This document shows, piece by piece, positions 37,418-51,024 of a stretch of 64,000 bases of DNA. The position numbers and the translations under genes were made by a program. A model generated the notes under the pieces. It had not been told where the DNA came from. It saw only the letters and a list, made by a program, of their open reading frames with translations, and did no database searches. The first letter of the stretch is position 1. Each line of letters begins with the position of its first letter. Origin of the DNA: Vespula vulgaris (taxonomy: Eukaryota; Arthropoda; Insecta; Hymenoptera; Vespidae); contig NC_066595.1 of assembly GCF_905475345.1 (NCBI RefSeq), positions 5,580,501 to 5,644,500 on the forward strand, written 5' to 3'.

Positions 37418-37527
37418 GACGACAACAACAACAACAACGACGACGACTACAACGACTACGACGACGACGACGACTATGACGACGACGACGACGACGACAA
37501 CAACAACGATGACTACGACGACGATAG
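37418..37527. repeat. (GAC/AAC/TAC)n triplet array
   Basis: About 35 consecutive triplets of the form NA(C/T), mostly GAC and AAC with TAC, TAT and GAT variants. In the plus frame they read as Asp, Asn and Tyr and the frame closes at TAG soon after. On the minus strand they read as Arg/Cys/Ser. No ATG, acceptor or donor makes it a convincing exon. Confidence 0.85.
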
Positions 37528-40082
37528 CAACGCCGCTTTGGTTTAGTGGCTCCTCTGTGCACGTCTCGTATTATTTATAGAACGTGCACGTCGAGCCATG
37601 AAGTCTGATAGGCAATCAAGGCAGGGCGCGTGTGCAGCATTCCTTGGCTGAGTCACCGCGAACCAGTCCTTCCTTTCCCTCCTTTTACCCTTCTCCTCAC
37701 CACCCTTCTCTTTTTTCTATTTCAACCCTCCCACACGGTATGATAGGTGTGAGAAACTCGATAAACTCGACGTTACGTTCCATTCCATCATGTTCCCCCT
37801 CTCACGCCTGTCATCGTCATTAATATCCTCATTATTACGTTTTTATTTCATCGATTTCCTCTTTACCGATTTTTTCTTTACTTTACGGAGCGAAACAAGT
37901 GGATCTACTTCAAGATCTCTTGTTTTCTTTTTTCTCTTTTTGTTAATTGTTATTATGTTTCTATCGTACGTATGTAGGTACTTAGTAAATAAAAATGGAA
38001 TTTAATTTATCTAGAATAAGGCTTGTTGCGTTATTTTTTTTATAGATTCATTCATAGATCATCGTATATGTTCGATAACTTAATCGATCCTTTTATTTTC
38101 CCTTTTTTTTTTTTAATTAAACGATGAATAAGTCAATTCTTTTTTTTTTTTTGTTAATTATTCGATCTTGTTTGTTTATCTAATTAAGTTATAAATGATC
38201 GAAGAGAAACTTGGTTGATTTTTCTTAATAAACGAAAGGAGGGTGCAATTCTTACGCGACATCCGGCAGATGAGGAGGAAAAATTCGCTCGGAGGCAGAC
38301 CTCTTCATATTCCGTCTCGTCCCATCCCTTGGCCCTCGGGCCCTCGGCCCATTGTACGCATTGTTATTCGCCTCGTAGAGGCATCGTAAAGCCTACAGTT
38401 CGCGCGAGTACCCATGCAAGCCTCGCGTTTTATTTCGGTAGACACATCTATAGGAACAGAACTCCACGTTCACAATGCAACGACCGATCGAATTTTCTTT
38501 TGTAAAGAATATACGTATACGTATTACTTTAATCAAATTTTTTATCAAGCTAGATAAGAAAGAGTAACGAGTAAAAGGACTTCTTAATAATATAGAAAAT
38601 GAGATAATTGATGAATGATTTATATACTCGAAGTTGTATCCAACAGAATATATGTATGCGTTTAATGTTATAGAATACAGTCCCCATGCAATATATAAAC
38701 TTCTACGTGACACGATACATATGTGTGTATATATATATACACAACGGTATACAACACGATAGAAATAAAATAAAAAAAAATACATATACACTAAAGAAAA
38801 AAATATCTTTAATGAAATATAATTTAGAATTGCATATATTTGATGGGATACTATATTACTGTGTATGTCTACGATACTACAGTATGCGACTTTATAAAAT
38901 TCTACGATCCTATGTCGAGCTTCATGCTTCGAAAAGGTCACAAGTTAAAAAAAAAATAAAAAAGAAAGAAAAAAAAAAAGGAAGGGAAGAAAGAAAAACA
39001 ATTTTTACACGGACTTTCTAACTGACTCAAAGCCATGCAAATTTATCATATTAAACTTCTTTGCAATTTCAAGCAGTATTCGCGAGATATTTTATATTCG
39101 CACGAACATTTATGAACTTTATATATATACAAACCTAACTTTTAAATTCTATCACTCATTTTATACGATATCTTTATAAGCAATGCCCAAACATTTTTAG
39201 TTTTTTTTTCTTTTTTTTTTTTTTATTTTAATTATAGTCATCGTTTTTTCGTCAAACATTTTTTCTATCTAACAATAATAATATCGACGTATAGTCCAAT
39301 AATAAACGAAAAGACATGATGGTACACAAAGAGAATGAAGAAAATAAAAAGATTCGTTTCTACCTCTCGATCATTGTCCATCGATCTTAGACGATCTTAT
39401 AGAACATCGATCACAAGGATCGATTTTCGACGATGATAGGAGAAATCTCTATTTGCTCTATACGCGTCTTCCTTCTCGATTAGAATCAGAGTTCTGATTC
39501 GGATACTGAAAGGATCGGAACATGACTCGTCCGATAGATCGATACAATTGATCGGAAGATCTTTTATCGATCGTGTATCCCGCATAGGATTTTCTTCCCT
39601 TGATCCTTTATCGATTGTTCTCGATACGTCTTCGATTCGATGGATGAATTCCGGTTGAGATTTCTTTCTTCCCTTTTTTTTCAATTTTTTTTTTCCCTGA
39701 CAAGTCGTCTATGATTTCATTTATTTATTATTATACGATCCATGGACAAATAAATCCGATTATTAGTAGTATCGTTGAAAAAAAAAGAACATGGACTTTG
39801 AAAATATTTTTAAAGAAAAGTTCGTATGGGATAAGCATCATATTGGTGAAAAGAGTTTCTTAGAAACGTTTTGAAGCGCAATTTCAAACGGGAAACGAAA
39901 TAACGAAGGATAAATTTAATTGGCGCTAAGTGGGTTGAACGGCTCAGGCACGAGTCTTCCGCGAATTTTCGTTTCGATACCGCGACCAACTGAGTACTGT
40001 GTGTGTATATGCGTATGTGTGTGTCCGTGTATATACGTGACGAATACGTACGTGGTGGAATGGACCGGGATGCTGCTGCACC

Positions 40083-40087
40083 TGCCG

Positions 40088-40126
<39 letters not shown>

Positions 40127-40200
40127 TTCTCACTCTCTCGACTACTCGTTCCGCATAATACCGCAGAGTTATTTTGGGATAATGCGGTAAGGCAAAAAGG

Positions 40201-40245
<45 letters not shown>

Positions 40246-40290
40246 TGTGTGTGTGTGTGTGAGAGAGAATGAGAGAGAGACGACAGGGAG
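40083..40290. repeat. Compound (TC)n ... (GA)n(GT)n(GA)n cluster
   Basis: (TC)n at 40088-40135 and (GA)n at 40203-40242 face each other across about 65 bp, so they can pair as a long imperfect inverted repeat. (GT)n (40244-40260) and more GA follow. Confidence 0.85.
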
Positions 40291-42947
40291 CGTCACACTG
40301 TCTGTGAAGAGAACGCACGTGCCAAGCGCGCATCGCTAATGGCTCATTCAAGATAGGAATGGAAAAACTCTCGTCTAAATGTGTTGCCTCGCGATAACTT
40401 ACGACTCGAAGGAACCAACGCTTAGGACAAATCAAATTTATTATTATTTTTCATCGTAGAAATTCTTCCTTTCTAATCAATTGTTGTGTTATTCTTCCTT
40501 ATTTCTTTTCTCTCTTTTCTTTTTTAGTTCTCTGTGCACCGTACTGACAATGATCGTACGAGAAAAAGTGATAGAAACGATAGAAAATATTAATGGAATA
40601 AAAAGAGGAAAGATATAGTTATACATACGTGCTATATGAGGATTTTCTTTTTTTTTTTTTTTTTTACAACAAACTGTTATAAATATAAATAGAAAAAGAA
40701 AATGAAAGAAATATGAGTACGATGTGATTGGTCGTTAAAAATATACAAAATACGAGATATCTAATAAACATAATCAAGAAGCAATTCGTTGAGATGTCTT
40801 ATTCTTTGTTCCGTCGGATATTTGTATATTATATTTATCAATATTAACGAAGTTAAGTCTTGAGAAATTCTTTAACGTATAGAATATCTTGTATAAAATA
40901 TCTTCTGGTGATTATATAAAATGCATACTCTTTTACGTTACACTCTACCATTAATCTTAAGAATCCATACTCCGCTTATTCACACATTCCACCGATTAAA
41001 CTATATAAGCAAAGTAGATATAAAGATGACGAGTAAAAAGCAACTACCTTCGTCATGCTACGGCAGAGATAAAGATAGAGAGAAAGAGAGAGAGGTCGAA
41101 GGACTCAACGTTTTCGTCCTTTTATCTCGTACGGACCGGACGGCCATGAGTGGAACCGCAAGAGGAACCCTCCGTACGCATATTATTTCTACCGACGCAA
41201 GATGCGAACCCCAAGTAAACTAAAACGATTGGTGAGACACGCGAGGACACTTAGCAACATCGATTTGCTCGGGAGCAACAAACTTTAATAATTTTTATTT
41301 CAACGACGAACAAGAGTTATCGATTATATCAAATAAAATATTATACAGATGTTATTTACATAAAATTTTAATTAACAAAATCGCGTAACCAGTTTTTGAT
41401 CGCGGGAAGATATTGCAGAATTTTTTATTTTTTCCTTAAAGAAAAAAAAGTAAAGAAAAATAACAAAAAAAAGAAAATTCAATTTTGATGACAAAACAAA
41501 ACGTTTAAAAAAATTGTCAGATGATTTCGTCTTATCGACACGATTTTTTTATCCCTTTGATTCACCCTTCCCTAAAAAAAAAAAAAGAAAAAAGAAAAAA
41601 TCGTTCGTTATATAACTCGACATATATACTCTAATTATTGGACATTTTCATTAAAAAAAAAAAAAAAGTTTCGTCAACATTTTTTAATCCGGTCTATCGA
41701 GTTTTCAAGCTTGTACACCAATACTATCAAACGTTTCGAATTTGAGATCGGACATCTTTTTTTACGACCTTGTTACGTCCACGATCTTTAGATACGGGAC
41801 GAGATAAACGAAACTGAATTCGAATGTTTTTTCGGATTTCACTATATTCGTGGATCATCAGTATGCATTCGAAAATTTTTTTATCGACTAATCCGTAGGC
41901 TATCGTGACATTAAGCCTTGACAAAAATCTCATATGTTGGCACGCGATCCTTCTTCTCTCACGCTATCACTCGGGCCAATCGAGACGTTATAGATCCGTA
42001 AATAAGAAAGAGGCGTTTTTAACGACCCCCTATAGTATACATAATAACATGAAACACGAAAACTAAGTGGAAATAAAAGGATAAACATCAGTAAAGATAT
42101 CGTGTATTGAGCGAAGATAATCGTTAGTAATAAGATCGGGTTAATGTAAAATTAATTATAAATGAATTCGAAAGCGCTCGTTAAGATGAAGGATTCGACG
42201 AATATTAAGTTAATTACAATTTATCAACATCTAATACTGATAAAAGTATATTGAATGTAGTTATTAAAATGAGCGGAAATTTTTTTTGAAAAGTAGATAA
42301 TTTCTTTTTGTTCTGCATACGTGTTTTTTAACGAAGTAAAATTACTTTTTATAATATTTTTTTTTATCGAGTCACGTTTATTTAAATGCTTTTAAAATCG
42401 TGTTGATACATGGATGATATTTATTATGCAAGGACGATATTTACGAGCTACATATATTGACTGTTAAAAAAGACAAATTATTTTATGTTTATATAATAAA
42501 TAAAACATTAGATACTGAATAAAAAAACCTATATAAACATAGGTTGAATAACACTGATTATATGTTCTATCTACCATATAAATATGATACTATATAAATG
42601 ATTTTAAAGATCCTATATAATACAACTAATCAACGAATGAGTAGATATATACTATATATACTATATTAATTTCTCAATATCTACAATAAAAATTACAAAT
42701 AATTTTCTAAATCTTTCTCTATATAAACATGCTACGTTAAGTATTTTCAAACAATAATTATCATGCATCGTTTTACTGAACTGTCAAACAATTTTATTCT
42801 CTCTTTTTTTTTAAATTCTCCTCGATGAAATACGATCGATACGATAATATTATCAGAATATAGAAAAATGATCGTCCTTCGTCGAACTGGTTTTAAACGC
42901 GTCACCCAATAAGTCGTTCAACGTTAGACTTCCTTTTTCGGGTTGAG

Positions 42948-43060
42948 ATCTTCTTATTTACTCGGTGAAAGACAACGTCTTCTATCGTAAAACCGTGACC
43001 GTATCTTTTGAAGAGATTCTCAGAGAAAAAGAGATACCGACGACACCTGAAATCCGACCG
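42948..43060 (+). CDS. Candidate exon ending at a strong donor, unidentified
   Basis: The donor GACCG|GTGAGTTT is close to consensus. Upstream of it one frame is open for about 37 codons and reads YSVKDNVFYRKTVTVSFEEI, then LREKEIPTTPEIRP. That composition is balanced and not repetitive. An in-frame TGA lies immediately before the proposed acceptor. The acceptor (CTTCCTTTTTCGGGTTGAG) is only fair, and an alternative AG lies at GTGAAAG a little further in. There is no ATG in the frame, so it would be internal. It is unassigned to any gene. Confidence 0.25.
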
Positions 43061-43262
43061 GTGAGTTTGCTACGGCGTTATTAACGCGAGAGGAGAGGTA
43101 TCCCTTTACAAAAAGGACGATGAAACCGGAGCTCAGAAATCATTTGAGATTTCATCTCGTGACGAGCATCGATCTCTCTATTCCATGGGATTTCGATCTC
43201 TCGTTTCTAATCTCAATACGCGACCAAGATCTCTCATTGATAGAGAGAACGATCCCTTTCCC

Positions 43263-43320
43263 TTCTCTCTCTCTCTCTCTCTTTCTATCTATCTATCTAT
43301 CTTTTTCTCTCTCTCTTTCT
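43263..43320. repeat. Compound (TC)n(TATC)n tract
   Basis: (TC)n, then about four TATC units, then more TC. Confidence 0.9.
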
Positions 43321-44353
43321 GAAGCACCCTTTTTCGATGCTTATCTCGCTTAAACTTCCAAGAATTTAATACTTCTTCTTTTCTTCTTCTTCTTTCCTTT
43401 CTATCCTTTCTTCACCTTTCTCATCCCTTTCTCTAGCAGGTAGAACGTTTCTATTGTGATAAATATATTTAATATAGTATATTTTATATTTCGATATATG
43501 ACACGTACGTATTTATTCTTGTACGTTTATTTAATATGACTATTTAATTATTTAGAAAGATCGCGTTTGAAGATGTTAGAAAGTTTTTTGTGGATTGTAT
43601 ATAATATGTAGGAATAAAGTTATTTATATGATAAATTATATATAAATATAATTAGATTTATTTCTATATTATATTAATTAATGATAAACATATATTTTTA
43701 TATTGTTATAAATCGTGATCATTTATTTAAAATACTGAATGGAATGAATAACAACCATATAAATATCACGAATAAATGAGTCTATTATCTAAAGCCAAGT
43801 TTTTCTTTTATCTTCTCTTTCTCTTATACCAATTCTTTATCTTTGACAAGTTCATTTAAATTGTTCAATTAACGAGATTCGTTTAAACTAGAGATAAATC
43901 TATTAAAAAAGAAAAGAAAAAAAAAGAAAAAGAAAAAGAATTAATTAAAAGATGTCAATCTTTTAAGAATACAAAATAGAGCATAGACGATTAAAAAAAA
44001 AAAAAAAATCAACAGTTTTATTCAAAACAGTAGAATCTATTCACTCAACAGTTTTACACAATTACGATTATAACACTGAATATAATTAATTCTCCGAATG
44101 AAAGATGAGCCTATTTATGTTAGCTCGTTAACGGTATGTAGAAACGAAAAAGAAAAAAAAGAAGAAAAAAAAAAGGGAAAAGATACGACGTTCCTACTGT
44201 TATTATCTACTAGATTCAAATGAACGAACGAACAAAAATTATTTTTTTCATTCATTTCGTCGTTCCTTCTCGTTCTATCGAAAACGTGTGCTCGTTCGAC
44301 CAAATATACAACGAACGTTTTATTTTGAATAAAACGTTTATATACATATGTTA

Positions 44354-44355
<2 letters not shown>

Positions 44356-44401
<46 letters not shown>
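44356..44401. repeat. (TA)n microsatellite
   Basis: 46 bp of TA. Confidence 0.95.
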
Positions 44402-44405
<4 letters not shown>

Positions 44406-44628
44406 CACGGTTACATTACAGTGGTAAACTGTACAGTATTGTGTAAAGATTGGATGAAAAGATGATTGCGCGGTGCATGAAAGCGCTTCTAACGAATGAC
44501 AAACAAACTAATCGAGGGCTGGTTATCTTATCCGTATGACGTGTTGCTTGAAGCGGGAATACGGCTCTTTGGTAACAATAAATTCATTACGAAGTCTGAC
44601 GGCACTCACACTCACTCATACTTATATA

Positions 44629-44640
44629 CTCTCTCTCTGT

Positions 44641-44686
<46 letters not shown>

Positions 44687-44735
44687 GTTCTGTCTCTATC
44701 TATCTATCTGTCTATCTATCTATCTCTCCTTCTCT
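44629..44735. repeat. Compound (TC)n/C-run/(TATC)n tract
   Basis: CTCTCTCTG, nine C residues (44641-44649), (TC)n, then TATC units. Confidence 0.9.
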
Positions 44736-46095
44736 CGACAGACGCTTTATGACGCTTATCTACATGAACGTGCTCGCAAAACGACTGTACACTCTCGGCT
44801 TCTGAAGCGTGCAACCGGATGCTCCATTCCAATGTCATTTGCATCTCTCACCGAAAAAGAGAAGCCATGACCCTTTTTTTCCCTTTCCAAGCGGGCACAA
44901 TGAAAAGATAAAATTTGAAAAATGGGATGGCACGTTGATAACGATGTTTATAGGGACCAGACATTTCACTCTGTGATCAATTTCGAAACTGTAGGTTTTA
45001 TGGAATATTTATGGTTCAACGAAAAATATTTGGTCATGGAGAAATTTTTATTCCGAGAGAAAACTCTTAATGAATTTAAGGATATTTTTTATATTCTATT
45101 AATTTTCATCATTGCGGAGTTCTCATGGTAAAGTTTATTTTTATATATTTGTTTGTTATTTTTTTCATTGAAACGATCACGTTTTTGCAAACACTTTGCA
45201 TTACATGTACGATTGAAATCAAGTAAATGCATATTATAACACTATTAAGACAACATGTATCTTCATTAAAAAAATATATATATATAAAATACAAATATAA
45301 AAAATAAAATATTCATCTCATAAAAAATTACATCTCTGAAATATTTGTAATCAATAGTATTTCACGTCTTTTTTTTTTCTTTTTTTCAAGTTGCTCCGAA
45401 TTACAATTCAATTCGTCCATGTCAAACACACGATATTTGTATGTCAGAGAGATTCTATAAAACCAATAGAAAACTTTTAAATGAAATTGCGATAAATAAA
45501 GAATTCAAACTTCCCTTACTCGAGATATCGTAGTTAAATATTTGGTATTAGTGTTAGACAACAAACAATTTATAAATAAATAAATAAGTAAATAAGTAAG
45601 TACATTTTTTTTAGATAAAATAAAATAATACAAAATTCATTCGTAAGATAAAGAATAAAATCGTTATTTCATACGTAGATATTTGATATGACAAAAAAGA
45701 AAAGAAAAGAAAAGAAAAGAAAAGAAAAAAAAGAACAAAATAAAAAGAAGAATAAGAAGATTCGTAGATACGAGAGTTCAAAGATCGTGCTCGTCGATCG
45801 TTAACGCAAACGATACGAATCCTTATCTCTCCCTTTCTCTCTCTTTTCGTTGAAGGAATATGAGCTATCTCGTAATCGTAACGGGACAAAATAAAGAACG
45901 AAAAGGACCTCGGCAAAAGGACCGAGTCATAACCAAGTTGAAATCGTATGAACGGTAGAACAACAGGACGAAGCAGTTGTTGCAACCTGAACGATCTGAT
46001 AATCTCGAATGATCATCTAGCGGTAGCCGGTCGAGCAAGAATCGATAGGAGAGAAGGACACCAAACAAGAATATACCTATATATGTACGTATTCG

Positions 46096-46102
<7 letters not shown>

Positions 46103-46149
<47 letters not shown>
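46103..46149. repeat. (TA)n microsatellite
   Basis: About 46 bp of TA followed by GTATGTAT units. Confidence 0.95.
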
Positions 46150-46156
<7 letters not shown>

Positions 46157-46373
46157 CTATGTATGTATGTATGTACTTCAGAAGCAAGCAAACGAGCTTG
46201 TGGATTCAGAACACCGATTCGATGGGCTCGTTTACACGAGCATAAAGCGAACCTTCTCGTAATCCTTTCGCTTTAATCGTCGTGTTTTCGCGACGCTTAA
46301 ACGCTATAATATTTCAAGATTTAGGAAGACAAGCTTCCCTTTACAACGTTCTTTTATTCACTTCTTTCTTTTC

Positions 46374-46414
46374 TTCTTCTTTTTCTTCTTCTTCTTCTTC
46401 TTTTTCTTCTTCTA
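46374..46414. repeat. (TTC)n tract
   Basis: Imperfect TTC/TTTTTC repeat. A similar (TTC)n tract lies at 47399-47470. Serine-rich frames in both are repeat artefacts. Confidence 0.85.
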
Positions 46415-47398
46415 TTTCTTTTTTTTACTTTCCTGTTTTTGTTTTCTTTTTTTATTTAATTTTTTGTTTAATTTACAATCCTAAGCACAATCGTAGTAGC
46501 AGAAGGGATTATGCAAGATAAAGATGAAGAATGTAAAAGAAAAAAGATTCAACGTTTCTTTTTTTCTTTTTTGTTCTTTCTTTCTTGTTGATTTCGCTCT
46601 AATCAGATTTATATTTAACGCCATAGATAATAAAAAGTTACTAGATTGATAACAGATTGAGAAACTTACACAAGGGTTTATATCTATTAAAATTAATTAA
46701 TCGTCGATTAATAAATTACAATTTGAAGAAAAGAATTAAAGAAACCTTTCTTATTTTGCTATAATTGAAATCGTAATTATTGTAATGAAAACGTAATGTA
46801 AAAAAGTCATTCCTTTTTTCTTAAATCTTTCTTAAATCATTATTGACAAATTAATCATTTAAAAATATTTTTTTTCAAATATCTTTCAAATTGACGGATT
46901 AAAAAAAAAAAAAAGAAAGAAAGAAAGAAAAATTGGATTAAATCAAATCGAATAAAGGACGAAAGGATTGACCTTATCTAACTTCTCTTTTTTTTCTCTT
47001 TGTTCTATCAGTTTTCTTTCTCTTTTCCTTATTCGAAGATTTAACTTATCGTTTTTTACGTAGGCCCGAATCTCGTCTATATTTACGTCCAACGAAGAAA
47101 AAAAAATGGGGGAAAAAGATACGACGATGTCCGGCAAAGGGACGAGGAGAATTTATAAGAGATGCTCGTTTGATTTATGATCGTAGCACGAATCGTAAAA
47201 TATAATTTATTCGTACGCTCTCTTCTTACGATCGTTGTAACATCCGGAGCCACGACAAGGTTTTAAAGGGAGAAAGGGACAGAGTAAGAGAGTCCCTCAA
47301 AATCGTGAACACAGGAATAACTCGTACGTAAGCGTATCCACACTTTGTCCACGTTTAATGTCTTCCGTTAATTTACTACTGATTTCCTGCTATCTTGT

Positions 47399-47470
47399 AT
47401 CTTCTTCTTCTTCTTTTTCTTCTTCTTCTTCTTCTTCTTCTTCTATTACTTCTTCCTCTTCCTCTTCAGC
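47399..47470. repeat. (TTC)n tract
   Basis: About 70 bp of TTC with CTC and AGC interruptions. Confidence 0.85.
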
Positions 47471-49355
47471 TTCTTCTCCTTTTCGGAGAAGATTTTTTAA
47501 ATACGAACGTAAGTACAAGATCGGTAAATCGATCGTTAGAAATCGTTAATTACTCTCTCTACAAATTACGAAAGAACATTTTACTCAAAGACCCGAATGC
47601 ATTTCTTTTTTTCTCTATGGAAGAGAAAGTACAGAAATTCTAACATTTGTCTGTGCATATCTGTGGATAATTCTTGTTCTTTTTTATTTTCAATATATAT
47701 TCAATGTACCTTTCATTCGATGTATTTAATTTTCATCGATTGATTTAAAATTGATATATCGTAATAAGATTAAAAACGAAGATATTTTGATTTCTTTATA
47801 AATATATAGATGTATATATAAATCATCCACGAGAATGGTGGATATAAATTTTGCGAAGAAATGAATAGTCTTTCCCAAATCTTTAACAATACAAAACGTA
47901 AAGTGGGTCGCGAACAGCAGGACGTCATGAGACAGTATAGGGCACCATAGGGTGCCACGAGACTCTACTCGAAAGAACATGTATACCTCGATATCGTCGT
48001 AAGTATCGAAGTTCGTTTAGTCCGCGTGTAGAACACGATAGGTATCTTCGTACCGTTGGATTCTTCCTAATCGCTAAATACTATCGGTCAAACCTACGTC
48101 ACGACGAAAGAACTATGCGGATAATGATAGGCGTATCTTTTTAGTGTCGTAGACCGAACTACCGTTCCTATGAGATTATTCATAAAAACCCAGCGGGATA
48201 TTCGTACGTTTTCTTATCACTTTACACGTGTCCTATATAACTTATCTATGCATGTTAATACACTTATTCTAGTTTTACTTTAAATCAATTAGATAACATC
48301 GATGGAACATTCGATGTCTATCAAAGTTCTTTTTTTTTTTTTTTTTTTTTTTTAATATGGTAAATGGTATTACGTTTCTACTTCTAAATTTTTATTAATT
48401 AAGTAGATAAATATTTATATTTGTAGATCAAGTAAATGAATATTTATTAATATTAATGAATTAGATAAGAGTTTTGGAAAAAAAAAGAAAAAGCAAAAAA
48501 AATGTAATATCCATCGTTCAAGAAAAGTTGAAAAAATACTCTATTTATTATGTTTTGTTCTAAGATTTTAGATTGACCTAAATATTGAAAACTGTCATTA
48601 CGTTGTTCGATTTATATTAATTATATTAAAAATTAATCTCTCTAAACGATATTTTCAACGAGTAATTATATCATAAAATGATGCATTCAAATAAACACTG
48701 TTCTATTTATTCTAATTATATAAAAAATATCTACTAAATAATTTATATGTATATATATAAATGTGCGTTTGTCTGTCACAATCGTAAAATTATCACGTAA
48801 ACAATTTAAATTGCGAACAATTGTACATTGGTTTTAGAGTTAGTCGCAAGGTTTAGCAAAGTCGAAAATTGTTTGAAATCGCTAATGGCTAAACTACGGT
48901 TAATTAAAGAAACGTGCCTTCAAAATTATTCATCTCTGTTAGGTAACGTTGTTAAATTCTTTTATCTCTTGGGAAACAATCCTGAGAAGAAAAAAAAATC
49001 TAGAAAAAGAGAAAGAAAATTCGTTTGCGGTGATTCGAATTAGCGAGCACCGATACTTGCCAAGTTGCAAGCGGCCGATTTAATTTCAGTTAAAAGCGCT
49101 TCGCCGACTGAAACGATTGCCAAATACTCCTAACGTATAATACGCTTGATTTCCTAAAACGAATCTTCATAGAATCTTTGAATCAGAAAAGTACTTTGGA
49201 CATACTTTGACGATATTAAATAAAATTAATTGTAAGTAAATTTCAATCTCTTATTCGTTTCGAATAAATTATTACATTATTATAATTATAATTATTTTAT
49301 TTTTTCTAAAGAGTAGATTCTTTCAAATGCATTTTTAAAGATGGATCTAATACAA

Positions 49356-49359
<4 letters not shown>

Positions 49360-49387
<28 letters not shown>

Positions 49388-49400
49388 CATCATCATCATC
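49360..49400. repeat. (ATT)n(ATC)n triplet tract
   Basis: About nine ATT units grading into four ATC units. Confidence 0.9.
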
Positions 49401-49721
49401 TACTTGCATTTCAACTATTTCAAATATTTTTAGAACGATTCATTTCTAAATGTATCTTTCTATTATTCCTGTGGAAACAAAAATGTTTGATGTATCGTGA
49501 GAACGATTTAAACATTCTATCGAATTGTTGAAATGTAGAAAAGGATTATTACAATCTACTATTGTTTCCATATTTTTTCTATTTTTCTTGTTAATGGTTT
49601 GTATATCATATATTTTTTTATATTTTATTATTATTACTATTATTATTATTCAATTCCAAAGATTTCTTTAATACTTCATATTCATTTTTACACATACATA
49701 CATATATATATATATGTATAA

Positions 49722-49722
<1 letters not shown>

Positions 49723-49764
<42 letters not shown>
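49723..49764. repeat. (TA)n microsatellite
   Basis: 42 bp of TA preceded by interrupted TA/CATA. Confidence 0.95.
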
Positions 49765-49767
<3 letters not shown>

Positions 49768-50036
49768 CTTTTCTTGAAAATTTGTTATAGTATCAGCAAA
49801 TAAATAAATAAATATTATAACGTTTGAAATGATTTTCCTGGCGATTCTCAGCTAGCATGAAAACTTTGCTAAAGCGAATCGATCCTAAGTTCCTGCACCC
49901 CTATCCTAAGAACGGATGCTCATCTATTCTCGGTTACGTAAGCGAGCGTGCGCTGGAAAAAGAAATTAATTGATTCTCGCTCCATTAACGCGAGTTATCG
50001 TTTATCGATTAAGCGAGCAAGCTCGACTACGAAGAA

Positions 50037-50056
50037 GCGAGCGAGCGAGCGAGCGA
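50037..50056. repeat. (GCGA)n array
   Basis: Five GCGA units, GC-rich in an AT-rich context. Confidence 0.85.
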
Positions 50057-50285
50057 CTGATCGCTTTTACGATTACAAACCAAGTACTACCTACCTACAT
50101 ATGTATCGGGTACATAGCCATTTTTAATCCTGATCGATTTTAAACTCTGCTATATTCTTTTACAATAATTACTTTACTATTTACCGACAAAAGTCGAAAA
50201 ATAGATTGACACGTGTGTTCGCCATTTTTGATTCGGTGACACAACACTTGACATATGTATGTCTTCTTTCTCTGTTCCTTTGTTA

Positions 50286-50325
<40 letters not shown>
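50286..50325. repeat. (ATT)n microsatellite
   Basis: About 13 units; another (ATT)n of about 26 bp lies at 50461-50486. Confidence 0.9.
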
Positions 50326-50328
<3 letters not shown>

Positions 50329-50976
50329 TTAATTTTATAGATTATAACAATATTCGAACATTAATAGTAATAGTATTAGTATAATGAGAACAATAAGTTA
50401 CACATAATATTATATATTATTAAATATTACATTATACTACAATATTTCATATTATTATCTTATTATTATTATTATTATTATTATTAATAATATCAGTAGA
50501 AACTGTATTCCTTTGAATTAAAAATTATCACGAAACGTTATTTAGCGGATAAAAAATGTACAATAAAAATGATACCTCTATCGACAAACCGATCTTTTTT
50601 GAAAAAATTGATATTCCAATGGCGTTGTTTCGCTTTATTTCTACTCGTCCTTCTTTTTTTAAAGATCCGATCAATACATTGAAAGGTGCAACAGAGTACC
50701 GTTTCTTTGCCGAATGGAGTTGCGAATATTTTAAAACCCTTTAACTTTTCTGTTTGTTAATGCGTTACACTCAGATTATATCACGGATGCATCCGTTACG
50801 CGGCGAGGAACAACGCGTAGTTAATATGCATGCATGGCTTAATTTACATTAGACGTTGCATTCGGCTTACATTATGAGCATGCACGGAAGCAATCTCTCT
50901 CCCTCTCTTTCTATCCCTCTCTCTCTCTCTCTCTCTCAAATGTGAGAGAACAAGCGAGAATGAGAGAATGAGTAAA

Positions 50977-50978
<2 letters not shown>

Positions 50979-51019
<41 letters not shown>
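50979..51019. repeat. (GA)n microsatellite
   Basis: About 40 bp of GA. A (TC)n run at 50920-50937 lies about 40 bp upstream and can pair with it. Confidence 0.9.

Positions 51020-51024
<5 letters not shown>

Larger units (their letters stand above)
36901..42947. other. Non-coding spacer
   Basis: A GC-richer region at 37080-37800 holds the inverted repeat and the triplet array. The (TC)n/(GA)n cluster lies at 40083-40290. The rest is AT-rich with A/T runs. Confidence 0.5.

Noticed and set aside
38393..38941. Minus-strand ATG frame of 182 codons, among the longest in the window
   Set aside because: Composition is Ile/Tyr/Ser/Phe as expected from AT-rich DNA, includes TA-repeat translation, has no domain or signal and no splice support.
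44922..45131. Plus-strand frame of 69 codons starting MGWHVDNDVYRDQ
   Set aside because: Reads better than most, but has no promoter, splice or family support and is AT-rich; chance not excluded.
48828..49043. Plus-strand frame LELVARFSKVENCLKSLM... with a GGTAACG donor-like site
   Set aside because: No convincing acceptor and the frame runs into an A-rich KKKK/RKRERK tail.
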